Of a DNA stretch of 64,000 bases, positions 7,944-16,472 are shown piece after piece. Every line of letters starts with the position of its first letter. Positions within the stretch are counted from its first letter, which is position 1. The translations under genes were made by a program, and so were the position numbers. The DNA comes from Arthrobacter sp. B0490 (lineage in GTDB: Bacteria; Actinomycetota; Actinomycetes; Actinomycetales; Micrococcaceae): contig NZ_PJIR01000001.1 in assembly GCF_002929355.1 (NCBI RefSeq), positions 443,404-507,403 on the forward strand, read 5' to 3'. The notes beneath the pieces are model-generated. The model was not told the DNA's origin and did not search any database. It was given only the letters and a program-made list of their open reading frames with translations.

Positions 7944-8912
7944 ATGACTCCTCCCCTGCCCAGCCCGTCCCTGCCCTCCACCCCGCAGCGGTCGGCCGGT
8001 GGCACCGGTCTCGCCACGGTGGCTTCGGACGGAACGGTCCTGGACACCTGGTTCCCCGCACCCTGGCTCGGCGAGGGTGGCACCACCGCACGCCTGCGCG
8101 ACGAGCTGGAAGCCCTCGCGGCGGCCGGCGTGGACAATGCGCGCAGGGTGACCCAGCGCGTCGTCGACCTGACGATCGACCCCGACGCCGCCCCGGCGGG
8201 CACCGAGGACGCGTACCTGAGACTCCACCTCCTCTCGCACCGCCTGGTGCAGCCCAACACGATCAACCTCGACGGCATCTTCGGGCTCCTCCCCAACGTC
8301 GTGTGGACGAATCACGGCCCCGCCTCCGTGCAGGACTTCGAGATGGTCCGCGCCGCCCTCCGCGCCCACGGCCCCGTCCTGGTGCACGGGGTGGACAAGT
8401 TCCCGCGCATGGTGGACTACGTGGTGCCCGCGGGCGTCCGTATCGCCGACGCGGACCGCGTGCGCCTGGGCGCGCACCTCGCCGACGGGACCACGGTGAT
8501 GCACGAGGGCTTCGTGAACTTCAACGCCGGCACCCTCGGGCACTCCATGGTGGAGGGCAGGATCTCCGCGGGGGTCGTCGTCGGGGACGGCTCGGACATC
8601 GGCGGCGGCGCCTCGATCATGGGGACCCTCTCGGGAGGCGGGAAGGAGCGCATCACCATCGGCGAGCGGTGCCTGCTCGGCGCGGAGTCCGGCGTGGGCA
8701 TCTCCCTCGGGGACGACTGCGTGGTCGAGGCCGGGCTCTATCTGACGGCGGGCACGAAGGTGACCCTGCAGGACGGGACGCTGGTGAAGGCGAAGGATCT
8801 GTCGGGCGAATCCGGCATCCTGTTCCTGCGCAACTCCGCCACCGGTGCCGTCGAGGCACGCCCTCGCAGCGGGGAGGGCATCGCCCTCAACCCCGCCCTG
8901 CACGCCAACTAG
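7944..8912 (+). CDS. dapD: Tetrahydrodipicolinate N-succinyltransferase
   Basis: 322 residues. Transfers succinyl from succinyl-CoA to 2,3,4,5-tetrahydropyridine-2,6-dicarboxylate in the succinylase branch of lysine/meso-diaminopimelate synthesis. The protein has the actinobacterial DapD layout: an N-terminal domain ending near [11 protein letters not shown], then a left-handed beta-helix of hexapeptide repeats ([21 protein letters not shown] and following, including [16 protein letters not shown] and [13 protein letters not shown]). Start chosen at the ATG 7 nt after TAGACT; the open frame upstream runs antisense through dapE and is not credible. Together with dapE and dapC in this window it covers three of the pathway steps. 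Confidence 0.94.
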   Translation: MTPPLPSPSLPSTPQRSAGGTGLATVASDGTVLDTWFPAPWLGEGGTTARLRDELEALAAAGVDNARRVTQRVVDLTIDPDAAPAGTEDAYLRLHLLSHRLVQPNTINLDGIFGLLPNVVWTNHGPASVQDFEMVRAALRAHGPVLVHGVDKFPRMVDYVVPAGVRIADADRVRLGAHLADGTTVMHEGFVNFNAGTLGHSMVEGRISAGVVVGDGSDIGGGASIMGTLSGGGKERITIGERCLLGAESGVGISLGDDCVVEAGLYLTAGTKVTLQDGTLVKAKDLSGESGILFLRNSATGAVEARPRSGEGIALNPALHAN

Positions 8913-8915
8913 CGC

Positions 8916-9794
8916 GTGGCTCCGCGGGGTCCGTCCGCCGCCGTCCGCCGCCGCAGGCGACGGCTCCGGACCGGTGCGATGCTCACCGCGCTGACGGCCG
9001 TCGTCGTCGGCGGGACCGTCCTCGCCGTCCACCAGCTGGACGGCAGCGAGGTGCTGGTCCGGGAACGCTGCAGTGCCACGGTCGGCGCCGACACGTTCGA
9101 GCTCACCCCTCCGCAGGCCGCGAACGCAGCACTGATCGCGGGTGTCGCCGTGGGGCGGGGGCTGCCGGCGCGCGCGGCGACGATCGCGATCGCGACGGCG
9201 CTCCAGGAGTCCCGGCTCGAGAACATCGACTACGGGGACGACGCCGGGCCGGACTCGAGGGGCCTGTTCCAGCAGCGCCCCTCGCAGGGCTGGGGCTCCG
9301 AGGAGCAGATCATGATGCCCGTCTACGCCGCGGGCGCGTTCTACGACGCCCTCGTCAGGGTTCCGGCGTACGAGGCACTGCCCATCACCGAGGCGGCGCA
9401 GACGGTGCAGCGGTCGGCGTACCCGGACGCGTACGCCGACCACGAGCCCGAGAGCCGCGCCTTCGCCTCGGCGCTGACCGGCAACTCCCCCGCCGCGCTC
9501 GAGTGCACCCTGCGGGAACCGACGGCCGCGGGCGAGGCCCTGGCCGTCTCGACGGCCGCGGAGGAGGTCTTCGGGCCGCTCGGCGGGGTGGTCGAGGGGA
9601 ACCGGCTCACGCTCGAGCTGGAGGGCACCGCCGGCTGGGCAGCCGCGCAGTGGGCCGTGGCGCACGCCTCCGCCCTCTCCATCACTTCGGTGGCCTATTC
9701 CGGTCTCGAATGGGTGAGGGCCGACGGCGGGTGGACGGCGACGACGACGGCTCCGGGGGCGCTCACCGTCACCGTCGCGGGTGCGGCGCCCTGA
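8916..9794 (+). CDS. Exported lysozyme-like protein
   Basis: 292 residues from a GTG three bases after the dapD stop, so it is likely co-transcribed. Residues 1-20 are very basic (RRRRRRLR) and are followed by a single hydrophobic segment (MLTALTAVVVGGTVLAV), fitting a signal anchor. The middle part reads IATALQESRLENIDYGDDAGPDSRGLFQQRP (parts: LQESRLENI, DSRGLFQQR), resembling a lytic transglycosylase/lysozyme-like fold with a catalytic-like Glu in QESRL. Such proteins are often annotated as heavy metal transporters, which the sequence does not support. I infer an extracytoplasmic cell-wall role; linkage to peptidoglycan precursor genes fits this. Activity is untested. Confidence 0.7.
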   Translation: MAPRGPSAAVRRRRRRLRTGAMLTALTAVVVGGTVLAVHQLDGSEVLVRERCSATVGADTFELTPPQAANAALIAGVAVGRGLPARAATIAIATALQESRLENIDYGDDAGPDSRGLFQQRPSQGWGSEEQIMMPVYAAGAFYDALVRVPAYEALPITEAAQTVQRSAYPDAYADHEPESRAFASALTGNSPAALECTLREPTAAGEALAVSTAAEEVFGPLGGVVEGNRLTLELEGTAGWAAAQWAVAHASALSITSVAYSGLEWVRADGGWTATTTAPGALTVTVAGAAP

Positions 9795-9863
9795 CCCGGC
9801 GCCCCGCCGACCGGCGCCGCTTCACCGGAGGAGGCCCGGCGTCAGGCCGACGAACGACCGGCG

Positions 9864-10475
9864 TCAGGCCAGCATGCGGATGACCGGCTCCACGTAGCTG
9901 CGGAACGCGCGCTCGTCGTCGAACAGGTCCTGGCACATGAGGAGCTTGTCCGGCTCCACCCACCAGGCGCGCCGGACGCCGAGGGGCAGTTCCACGACCT
10001 CGAGCGTGAAACGGCGGGCGGCGCGGCCCAGTTCGAGCTCGCGTTCCTGCACGAGGCGCGCCAGCAGACCCTCCATGCTGCCGGCTCCCCGGGCGCCGGC
10101 GTGCAGGGCGTACTCGGCGCAGCGTTCCTCGGCCCAGTCGATCGCGGAGCCGACGCGGGCGCGCAGCAGCGCCTTGAGGGCCTCCAATCCGTCGAGGGCC
10201 TCGAAGAGCGGAGGGACGGGCAGTACGGCGGCGCTGATCGGATGTCCGACGAGGCTGTGCCACCAGGCCTCCCACTCGACCCTCAGCACGGCGGCCCCGC
10301 CGGGCCGGGTGAGCCGGTGCGTGTCGACGCCACGGACGGAGGGGATCACGGGCGGCAGGGACGGCAGGCCCACGCCCTGCAGCCCGGCGCTGTCCCGGAG
10401 GTAGAGCGCCACGAGGAGCACCTCCGAGGTGTCCACGGTGAAATATGCGCTGTAGCCGTGTTCGGGGTACGACAT
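9864..10475 (-). CDS. Conserved hypothetical protein, 203 aa
   Basis: Not recognised. It is a soluble-looking protein beginning MSYPEHGYSAYFTVD, rich in Leu, Ala, Val and Arg, with several amphipathic helices (EALKALLRARVGSAIDWAEE) and no signal peptide, membrane segment or cysteine-rich motif beyond one cysteine pair apart. An RBS-like AAGGAGG sits upstream of the ATG at 10475. Neighbours (lysozyme-like protein before, secreted deacetylase after on the other strand) do not reveal a function. Amino acid composition and the codon usage of the region look like a genuine gene. Confidence 0.6.
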   Translation of the reverse strand: MSYPEHGYSAYFTVDTSEVLLVALYLRDSAGLQGVGLPSLPPVIPSVRGVDTHRLTRPGGAAVLRVEWEAWWHSLVGHPISAAVLPVPPLFEALDGLEALKALLRARVGSAIDWAEERCAEYALHAGARGAGSMEGLLARLVQERELELGRAARRFTLEVVELPLGVRRAWWVEPDKLLMCQDLFDDERAFRSYVEPVIRMLA

Positions 10476-10772
10476 GGGCCTCCTTCAGGACCAGTTCGCC
10501 TGGCTCCTACAGTAGACCCGGCGTGAAGCGCGCTTCAAAGGCGGACCAGCGCTCGACGCGGCCCTCGGCACGGGGTCGCCGTTCGACGCCGGCCGGCATC
10601 CCCGGGGTACTACTGGGAAAACCCTCGAGATGCCCGTATCGAAGCCGAGTGTTGCCCCCGAAGATATGGGTAGCGACCTCGCGTGGCTTCGCCGCGACGG
10701 TGTCGTAGGTTGGTCGGTGCCCCGGTACGGCGCGCGTCCGGGAATTCCCAGTTCGGAAACGAGTGCGATGCC
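10476..10772. other. Intergenic region between divergent genes
   Basis: About 300 bp between the unknown minus-strand gene and the deacetylase gene. It must hold promoters for both. I see no convincing coding region: open frames here are short or antisense. A small hairpin-like stretch (tcgcgtggcttcgccgcga, 10678-10696) is present but has no clear role. Confidence 0.5.
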
Positions 10773-12650
10773 ATGAGCTACTCAGGAAACGTGACGGCAG
10801 CCCGACGGGCGCCCGGTGCCCCGACTGCGGCCCGGTGGTCGGTCTGGGTGGTGACGGCACTCCTGGCCCTCGCCGTGGGGATCGTCAGCCCCGGCTTCGC
10901 TCCCCCGGCGGCCTCCGCCGCCGAACCGACCGTCGTGTCCCTGACGTTCGACGACGGGAACGCCGATCAGCTGATCGCGGTCCAGACCCTGAACAAGTAC
11001 GCGCTCAAGGGGACCTTCTACGTCAATTCCGGAACCACCGACACGGCGGGCTATCTGTCGCTGGCCGATCTCCGTTCGATGAGCGCCGCCGGCCACGAGA
11101 TCGGTGGCCACACCGTGACCCACCCCGATCTGGTCACGCTGCCGTCCGACGAGGCGACCCGGCAGATCTGCAACGACCGGGTCAACCTCACCACCTGGGG
11201 CTTCCGCGTCACGAGCTTCGCCTACCCGTTCGCCTCCAGCAACCCGGGGATGGAGACGATCGCGAGGAACTGCGGATACAACAGTGCCCGCGGACTGGGG
11301 GACATCAAGACGCGCTTCAGCTGCGCCACCTGCCCCCTGGCCGAGAGGATCCCCTCGGCGAACCCGTGGAACACCGCCGCCCCCGACCAGGTCGAGAACA
11401 CCTGGACGCTGGCGGACCTGCAGAACAGCGTCACGCAGGCCGAGTCCGTGGGCGGATGGATCCAGCTCACCTTCCACCGGTTCGGCGGGACCGACCCGCT
11501 GGCCGTCACACCGGCCCTGTTCGACCAGTTCGCCGCGTGGCTGAAGACCCGGCCCGCGACCACGACCGTCAAGACCGTCGACCAGGTGGTGGGCGGCACC
11601 GTCAAGCCCGCCGTCTCCGGCCCCGCCGTCCCTCCTCCGCCCGTCGGCGGGAACCTGGTGAAGAACCCGAGTCTCGAGACCCTCACCAACGGCGTCCCGC
11701 AGTGCTGGAACGCCGGGGGCTACGGCACCAACACCCCCGCCTTCTCCGTGGTGAGCCCGGGCCGCACCGGTCAGCGCGCCGAGCGACTCGTGGTCAGCGG
11801 CTATGTGGACGGTGACGCGAAGCTCCTGCCCGCGCTCGACCTGGGCGGCTGCTCACCCCCGGCCAGCGCGGGCCGCACCTACAACCTGGGTGCCTGGTAC
11901 AAGTCCACGGCGCCGACGCAGTTCGCGCTGTACTACCGCACGGGCGTCGGCTCCTGGAAGTACTGGACCTCCAGCCCCTGGTTCGCCGCCTCCGCCACCT
12001 ACCAGAAGGCGAGCTGGACCACGCCTCCGCTGCCCGCGGGAGCGAACGGCCTGAGCTTCGGTCTGAACCTCTTCAGCAACGGCACCCTCACCACCGACGA
12101 CTACGAGATGTTCGACACCGCCAATGTGGCCCCGCCGCCGCCGCCGCCCGCCGGGACCAACCTCGTGAAGAACCCGAGCCTCGAGACGGCCGGGACGGGC
12201 GCGTTCCCGCAGTGCTGGCAGTCGGCAGGCTTCGGCGTCAACACACCCGCGTACAGCACCGTGGCCGCGGCCCGGACCGGCACGAAGGCCGAGCGGCTCA
12301 CCATCACCGGGTACTCCAGCGGCGACGCGAAGCTGACGACGTCGATGGACTCCGGCGCCTGCGCGCCGGCGGCCACCGCGGGGAAGACCTACTCGGTACG
12401 CGCCTGGTACACCTCCACGGCGGTCACCCAGTTCGCCCTCTACTACCGGAACGCCTCCGGCAACTGGGTGTACTGGACCTCGGGGCCGTGGCTGGCCGCG
12501 GCGGGCACCTACACGCAGGCGAGCTTCACCACCCCGGCACTGCCCGCCGGGGCCACCGCCATCAGCTTCGGGCTGAGCCTGTTCGGCAACGGCACCGTCA
12601 CCACCGACGACTACGCCATGTACGACACCGTCGGGGCGCCACCGCTCTGA
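10773..12650 (+). CDS. Secreted polysaccharide deacetylase with two repeated C-terminal modules
   Basis: 625 residues from the ATG at 10773; the frame extends 30 codons upstream but has no signal-peptide logic. Residues about 27-50 are a signal peptide ending near ASAAEP. A NodB-type carbohydrate esterase 4 domain follows (about 52-280) with the metal motif TFDDGNADQ and HTVTH. Two homologous modules of about 150 residues come after it, starting at about residues 290 and 459 with NLVKNPSLE, each containing QCW, STAxTQFALYYR and TTDDY; they are probably carbohydrate-binding beta-sandwich domains. Pro-rich linkers (PPPPPPAG) separate them. Predicted substrate is an N-acetylated cell-wall or environmental glycan. 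A terminator follows. Confidence 0.85.
   Translation: MSYSGNVTAARRAPGAPTAARWSVWVVTALLALAVGIVSPGFAPPAASAAEPTVVSLTFDDGNADQLIAVQTLNKYALKGTFYVNSGTTDTAGYLSLADLRSMSAAGHEIGGHTVTHPDLVTLPSDEATRQICNDRVNLTTWGFRVTSFAYPFASSNPGMETIARNCGYNSARGLGDIKTRFSCATCPLAERIPSANPWNTAAPDQVENTWTLADLQNSVTQAESVGGWIQLTFHRFGGTDPLAVTPALFDQFAAWLKTRPATTTVKTVDQVVGGTVKPAVSGPAVPPPPVGGNLVKNPSLETLTNGVPQCWNAGGYGTNTPAFSVVSPGRTGQRAERLVVSGYVDGDAKLLPALDLGGCSPPASAGRTYNLGAWYKSTAPTQFALYYRTGVGSWKYWTSSPWFAASATYQKASWTTPPLPAGANGLSFGLNLFSNGTLTTDDYEMFDTANVAPPPPPPAGTNLVKNPSLETAGTGAFPQCWQSAGFGVNTPAYSTVAAARTGTKAERLTITGYSSGDAKLTTSMDSGACAPAATAGKTYSVRAWYTSTAVTQFALYYRNASGNWVYWTSGPWLAAAGTYTQASFTTPALPAGATAISFGLSLFGNGTVTTDDYAMYDTVGAPPL
11643..12632 (+). repeat. 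Internal duplication encoding two carbohydrate-binding-like modules
   Basis: Two tandem homologous segments of about 480 bp (about 11643-12116 and 12150-12632) within the deacetylase gene. Both open with the NLVKNPSLE codons and share many invariant positions such as QCW, AERL, DAKL, AWY-STA-TQFALYYR, W-YWTS-PW, LPAGA and TTDDY. The linker between them codes for six or more prolines. Confidence 0.85.
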
Positions 12651-12665
12651 CGCACAGCGGATCGG

Positions 12666-12701
12666 CGACGATGGCCCGGGCTCCTGCCCGGGCCATCGTC
12701 G
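12666..12701. terminator. Terminator after polysaccharide deacetylase
   Basis: 16-nt arms (12666-12681 and 12686-12701) fully complementary, with a tcct loop. It begins 15 bp after the deacetylase stop and separates it from galE. Confidence 0.85.
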
Positions 12702-12771
12702 TGCGGAGGCCGGTCCCCCGCGCCGACCGGTGTCCCCGTGGGGCGTGGGCCGGGCCGGGGCGGCACCGACC

Positions 12772-12777
12772 TAGGAT
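12772..12777 (+). promoter_or_regulatory. Putative -10 box of galE
   Basis: TAGGAT lies 6 nt before the galE ATG (12784). The bases between (gggagc) could also act as a weak ribosome site, but the spacing matches the leaderless pattern seen repeatedly in this window. Confidence 0.5.
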
Positions 12778-12783
12778 GGGAGC

Positions 12784-13800
12784 ATGAAGATCCTCGTTAC
12801 CGGTGGCAGCGGCTACATCGGCTCGCACACCGTCCTGACCCTGCTCGAACACGGCCATGACGTCGTCGTCGTCGACAACCTGGCCAACTCCACGGAGACG
12901 TCGCTCGAGCGCGTCGCCACCCTCGCGGGCCGCACGCCGACCTTCCACCGGGCGGACCTGCTCGACGAGCCCCGGCTGCGCGCCGTCTTCGCGGCGGAGC
13001 AGGTCGACGCCGTGATCCACTTCGCGGGCCTGAAGGCCGTCGGGGAGTCGGTCGAGAAGCCGCTGTACTACTACTCCAACAACGTCGGCGGCACCCTGAA
13101 CCTGCTCCGCGTGATGGACGACGCCGGCGTCCGCACGCTCGTCTTCAGCTCCTCGGCGACCGTCTACGGCGCCTCGGAGGAGGTGCCCCTGACCGAGAAG
13201 CTGCCACTGGACGCCGTCAACCCGTACGGCCGCACCAAGGAGCAGATCGAGGACATCCTGACCGACCTCGGCGCTTCCGACGCGCGCTGGAACATCGCCC
13301 TGCTGCGCTACTTCAACCCCGTGGGCGCCCACGCCTCGGGGACCATCGGCGAGGACCCCACGGGCGTCCCGAACAACCTCCTGCCCTTCGTGGCGCAGGT
13401 CGCGGTGGGCCGGCGCGAGAAGGTCCTGGTGTTCGGCAACGACTACCCGACGCCGGACGGCACCGGGGTGCGCGACTACATCCACGTCGTCGACCTCGCG
13501 GCGGGACACCTGGCCGCCCTCGACTACCTCGTGGCCCACGGCGGGGTGCACACCTGGAACCTCGGCACGGGCCACGGTTCCTCCGTCCTCGAGGTCCTCG
13601 CCGCGTTCTCCGCCGCCGTCGGGACGGACGTCCCCTACGAGTTCGCGCCGCGACGGCCCGGCGACGCCGCCGTCAGCTATGCCGACCCGTCCTCGGCGCT
13701 CGCCGACCTCGGCTGGTCCGCGAGCCGGACCCTCACCGAGATGTGCGAGGACCACTGGCGCTGGCAGAGGAACAACCCGCAGGGCTACGCCCGGGGCTGA
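12784..13800 (+). CDS. galE: UDP-glucose 4-epimerase
   Basis: 338 residues, the usual length. Interconverts UDP-glucose and UDP-galactose with bound NAD. The Rossmann motif GGSGYIGSHTVL is at the N-terminus, the catalytic triad is seen as SSSATVYG and the YxxxK motif in NPYGRTKEQ, and RYFNPVGAHASG, GVRDYIHVVDLA and NLGTGHGSSVLE are characteristic of GalE. It stands alone as a single gene, with its own promoter and a terminator shared with gltA. With galU further along it supplies nucleotide sugars for cell-wall glycans. Confidence 0.95.
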   Translation: MKILVTGGSGYIGSHTVLTLLEHGHDVVVVDNLANSTETSLERVATLAGRTPTFHRADLLDEPRLRAVFAAEQVDAVIHFAGLKAVGESVEKPLYYYSNNVGGTLNLLRVMDDAGVRTLVFSSSATVYGASEEVPLTEKLPLDAVNPYGRTKEQIEDILTDLGASDARWNIALLRYFNPVGAHASGTIGEDPTGVPNNLLPFVAQVAVGRREKVLVFGNDYPTPDGTGVRDYIHVVDLAAGHLAALDYLVAHGGVHTWNLGTGHGSSVLEVLAAFSAAVGTDVPYEFAPRRPGDAAVSYADPSSALADLGWSASRTLTEMCEDHWRWQRNNPQGYARG

Positions 13801-13822
13801 CGGCCCCGGCCCGCGAACGACG

Positions 13823-13851
13823 GCGGCCGCCCACCTGAGGTGGGCGGCCGC
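13823..13851. terminator. Bidirectional terminator between galE and gltA
   Basis: 14-nt arms gcggccgcccacct (13823-13836) and its complement (13838-13851), with a very short loop. It lies between two convergent genes and can stop both. Confidence 0.8.
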
Positions 13852-13865
13852 TGTCGTGCTGCGGG

Positions 13866-15149
13866 TCAGTTCGCGGGGTAGTGGCGCTCCGCCTCGCCCG
13901 TGTACAGCTGGCGGGGCCGGCCGATCTTCGTCTGCGGATCCTGCATCATCTCGCGCCACTGGGCGATCCAGCCCGGGAGCCGGCCGATCGCGAAGAGCAC
14001 GGTGAACATCTTCTCCGGGAACCCCATCGCCTTGTAGATCAGGCCCGTGTAGAAGTCCACGTTCGGGTACAGCTTCCGCTCGATGAAGTAGTCGTCGGCG
14101 AGGGCCTTCTCCTCGAGCCGCATCGCGATGTCGAGGAGCTCGTCGTTGCCGCCGAGCTTGCTGAGGATGTCGTGGGCCGTGGCCTTGACGATCTTCGCGC
14201 GCGGGTCGTAGTTCTTGTAGACGCGGTGCCCGAAGCCCATGAGCTTCACGCCGTCTTCCTTCTTCTTGACCTTCTCCATGAAGTCCTCGGGCTGCATGCC
14301 CTTGGCCTGGATGTCGCGCAGCATGTTGAGCACGGCTTCGTTGGCGCCGCCGTGCAGCGGGCCGAACAGCGCATTGATGCCGGCGGAGACGGAGGCGAAC
14401 ATGTTGGCGTTCGAGCTGCCCACGAGGCGCACCGTGGAGGTGGAGCAGTTCTGCTCGTGGTCCGCGTGCAGGATGAGCAGCAGGTCCAGGGCCTTGACCA
14501 TCATCGGGTCGAGGTCGTAGGGCTCGGCGGGCAGGCCGAAGGAGAGCCGCAGGAAGTTCTCCACCAGGTTCATGGAGTTGTCCGGGTACAGCATCGGCTG
14601 GCCGATGGACTTCTTGTGCGCGTAGGCCGCGATGACGGGCAGCTTCGCCATGAGGCGGAAGGTCGAGAGTTCCACCTGCTCGTCGTCGAACGGGTCCAGC
14701 GAGTCCTGGTAGAACGTGGACAGCGCCGAGACGGCCGAGGACAGCACCGGCATGGGGTGCGCGTCCCGGGGGAAACCGCCGAAGAAGCCCTTGAGCTCCT
14801 CGTGCAGCAGGGTGTGGCGGCGGATGCGCCCGTCGAACCCGCTCAGCTCCTCGGGGGTCGGCAGGTTGCCGTAGATGAGGAGGTAGGAGACCTCGAGGAA
14901 GCTGGAACTCTTCGCGAGTTCCTCGATGGGGTAGCCGCGGTAGCGCAGGATCCCTGCGTCCCCGTCGATGTAGGTGATGGCCGACGCGGTGGCCGCGGTG
15001 TTCATGAAGCCGGGGTCGAAGGTGACCTGACCCGTCTGCTTCAGCAGTTTCGACACGTCGTAGCCGTTGTTGCCCTCGACGGCAGGCACCAGCGGCAGGC
15101 TGAGCTTCCCGCCGTCGTAGTGCAGGGAAGCAGCATTGTGCTCGGTCAT
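13866..15149 (-). CDS. gltA: Citrate synthase (type II)
   Basis: 427 residues. Condenses acetyl-CoA and oxaloacetate in the TCA cycle. Active-site segments are visible: LHADHEQNCSTSTVR, GPLHGGANEAVL, and GFGHRVYKNYDPRA with catalytic His and Asp. The N-terminal domain with Arg- and Gly-rich segments (DGDAGILRYRGYPIEELA) is the type II form that can be NADH sensitive. Start chosen at 15149 because AAGGAG (15155-15160, minus) stands five bases upstream; an upstream in-frame ATG has no such site. The next gene upstream on the minus strand is dapC, 123 bp away. Confidence 0.95.
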   Translation of the reverse strand: MTEHNAASLHYDGGKLSLPLVPAVEGNNGYDVSKLLKQTGQVTFDPGFMNTAATASAITYIDGDAGILRYRGYPIEELAKSSSFLEVSYLLIYGNLPTPEELSGFDGRIRRHTLLHEELKGFFGGFPRDAHPMPVLSSAVSALSTFYQDSLDPFDDEQVELSTFRLMAKLPVIAAYAHKKSIGQPMLYPDNSMNLVENFLRLSFGLPAEPYDLDPMMVKALDLLLILHADHEQNCSTSTVRLVGSSNANMFASVSAGINALFGPLHGGANEAVLNMLRDIQAKGMQPEDFMEKVKKKEDGVKLMGFGHRVYKNYDPRAKIVKATAHDILSKLGGNDELLDIAMRLEEKALADDYFIERKLYPNVDFYTGLIYKAMGFPEKMFTVLFAIGRLPGWIAQWREMMQDPQTKIGRPRQLYTGEAERHYPAN

Positions 15150-15154
15150 TGGTT

Positions 15155-15160
15155 CTCCTT
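15155..15160 (-). promoter_or_regulatory. Ribosome binding site that fixes the gltA start
   Basis: AAGGAG on the minus strand, five bases before the ATG at 15149. It decides the start against a longer in-frame possibility at 15245. Confidence 0.75.
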
Positions 15161-15272
15161 CAGGAGCTGGAGCGAGGTCGTCGCCACAAATCATCACTAC
15201 GCAGGAGGACGTACGTCGCTCCAGGAACAGCACATTCAGCGACAAACGCTACCGTCAGCGGGCCCCTGATCA

Positions 15273-16472
15273 CTAATCCTGCTGCCCTTCCCCATCGGGA
15301 GGCAAGAGGGCGGCCCGGCGGGGTCCCGCCTCGGCGAGACGCGCCGCGGCCGCCGCGATCCGTTCGTCGCTCCCCGTGAGCGCCACGCGGACGAAGCCGT
15401 GCCCCGCGTCGCCGTAGAACGTCCCGGGACCGGCGAGGATCCCGAGACCGGCGAGCCACCCGATGGTGTCCAAGGTGGGCCCGCCGTCGGACGCCCACAG
15501 GTACAGGCCGGCGGCCGATCCGGAGATGGTGAATCCGGCCGCCTCCAGGGCGGGGACGAGCAGGGCCCGACGGCGGCGGTAGCGGTCCTTCTGCTCCGCC
15601 ACGTGCGCGTCGTCCCCGAGGGCGACACGCATGGCCTCCTGCACGGGGTAGGGCACGATCATGCCCGCATGCTTCCGGGAGTTCACGAGGTTGGCGATGA
15701 TCGTGGGGTCGCCCGCGGTGAACGCGGCGCGGTAACCGGCGAGGTTGGACTGCTTGCTCAGCGAGTAGACGGCCAGGAGGAGTTCGTGCGAACCGCCGCA
15801 CACCCGGGGGTCGAGGACGCTCGGTACCGGTTCGCCGCCCTCCGCGGGATCCCACCGCCCCCAGCCGAGCTCTCCGTAGCACTCGTCGGAGGCGACGACG
15901 GCTCCGAGGGACCGCGCGTCGTCGACGAGGGCCCGCAGGCCGTCGACGCCGAGCACGTCGCCCGTGGGGTTGCCCGGCGAGTTGATCCAGACGAGGCGCA
16001 CGCGGGCGCGCACGTCGTCGGGGAGGTCGGTGAGGGAATCGGCGGCCACCGGGGTGGCACCGGCGAGGTGCGCGCCGACGTCGTACGTGGGATAGGCGAC
16101 GGCGGGACGCACGACGACGTCACCCTCGCCCAGCCCGAGCAGCAGCGGCAGCCACGCGACCAGTTCCTTGGAGCCCACGGTCGGCAGGACGTCCTGCGGG
16201 TCGAGCCCCGGCACGCCGCGCCGCCGCGCGAACCAGTCGCCGATCGCCGCGCGCAGGGCGGCCGTGCCGTGCGTGGTCGGGTAGCCGTGCGCGTCGGACG
16301 CCGCGGCCAGGGCCGAGCGGACGAGGGAGGGCGTCGGGTCGACCGGGGTGCCGATGGAGAGGTCGACGATGCCGTCCGGGTGCAGCATGGCGATCTCCCG
16401 GTAGGGCGCCATGGCGTCCCACGGGTAGTCCGGCAGGTGCAGGCCGAAAGGCTTCGGCTCCCCGGCCGTCAC
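15273..16472 (-). CDS. dapC: Succinyldiaminopimelate transaminase
   Basis: 399 residues. PLP-dependent fold type I aminotransferase that converts N-succinyl-2-amino-6-ketopimelate to succinyl-diaminopimelate. I see FGLHLPDYPWD at the N-terminus, SIGTPVDPTPS, NSPGNPTGDVL, the lysine motif SLSKQSNLAGYR (PLP-binding Lys) and GYRAAFTAGD. The DapC of actinobacteria typically sits after fdxA, as it does here: the GTG start at 16472 is immediately adjacent to the fdxA stop at 16473, so translation is coupled. Function assignment rests on that context and motifs; other class I aminotransferases cannot be fully excluded. Confidence 0.9.
   Translation of the reverse strand: MTAGEPKPFGLHLPDYPWDAMAPYREIAMLHPDGIVDLSIGTPVDPTPSLVRSALAAASDAHGYPTTHGTAALRAAIGDWFARRRGVPGLDPQDVLPTVGSKELVAWLPLLLGLGEGDVVVRPAVAYPTYDVGAHLAGATPVAADSLTDLPDDVRARVRLVWINSPGNPTGDVLGVDGLRALVDDARSLGAVVASDECYGELGWGRWDPAEGGEPVPSVLDPRVCGGSHELLLAVYSLSKQSNLAGYRAAFTAGDPTIIANLVNSRKHAGMIVPYPVQEAMRVALGDDAHVAEQKDRYRRRRALLVPALEAAGFTISGSAAGLYLWASDGGPTLDTIGWLAGLGILAGPGTFYGDAGHGFVRVALTGSDERIAAAAARLAEAGPRRAALLPPDGEGQQD

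Noticed and set aside
13881..15269. Plus-strand frame of 462 codons over gltA
   Set aside because: Antisense to citrate synthase, which has all active-site motifs.
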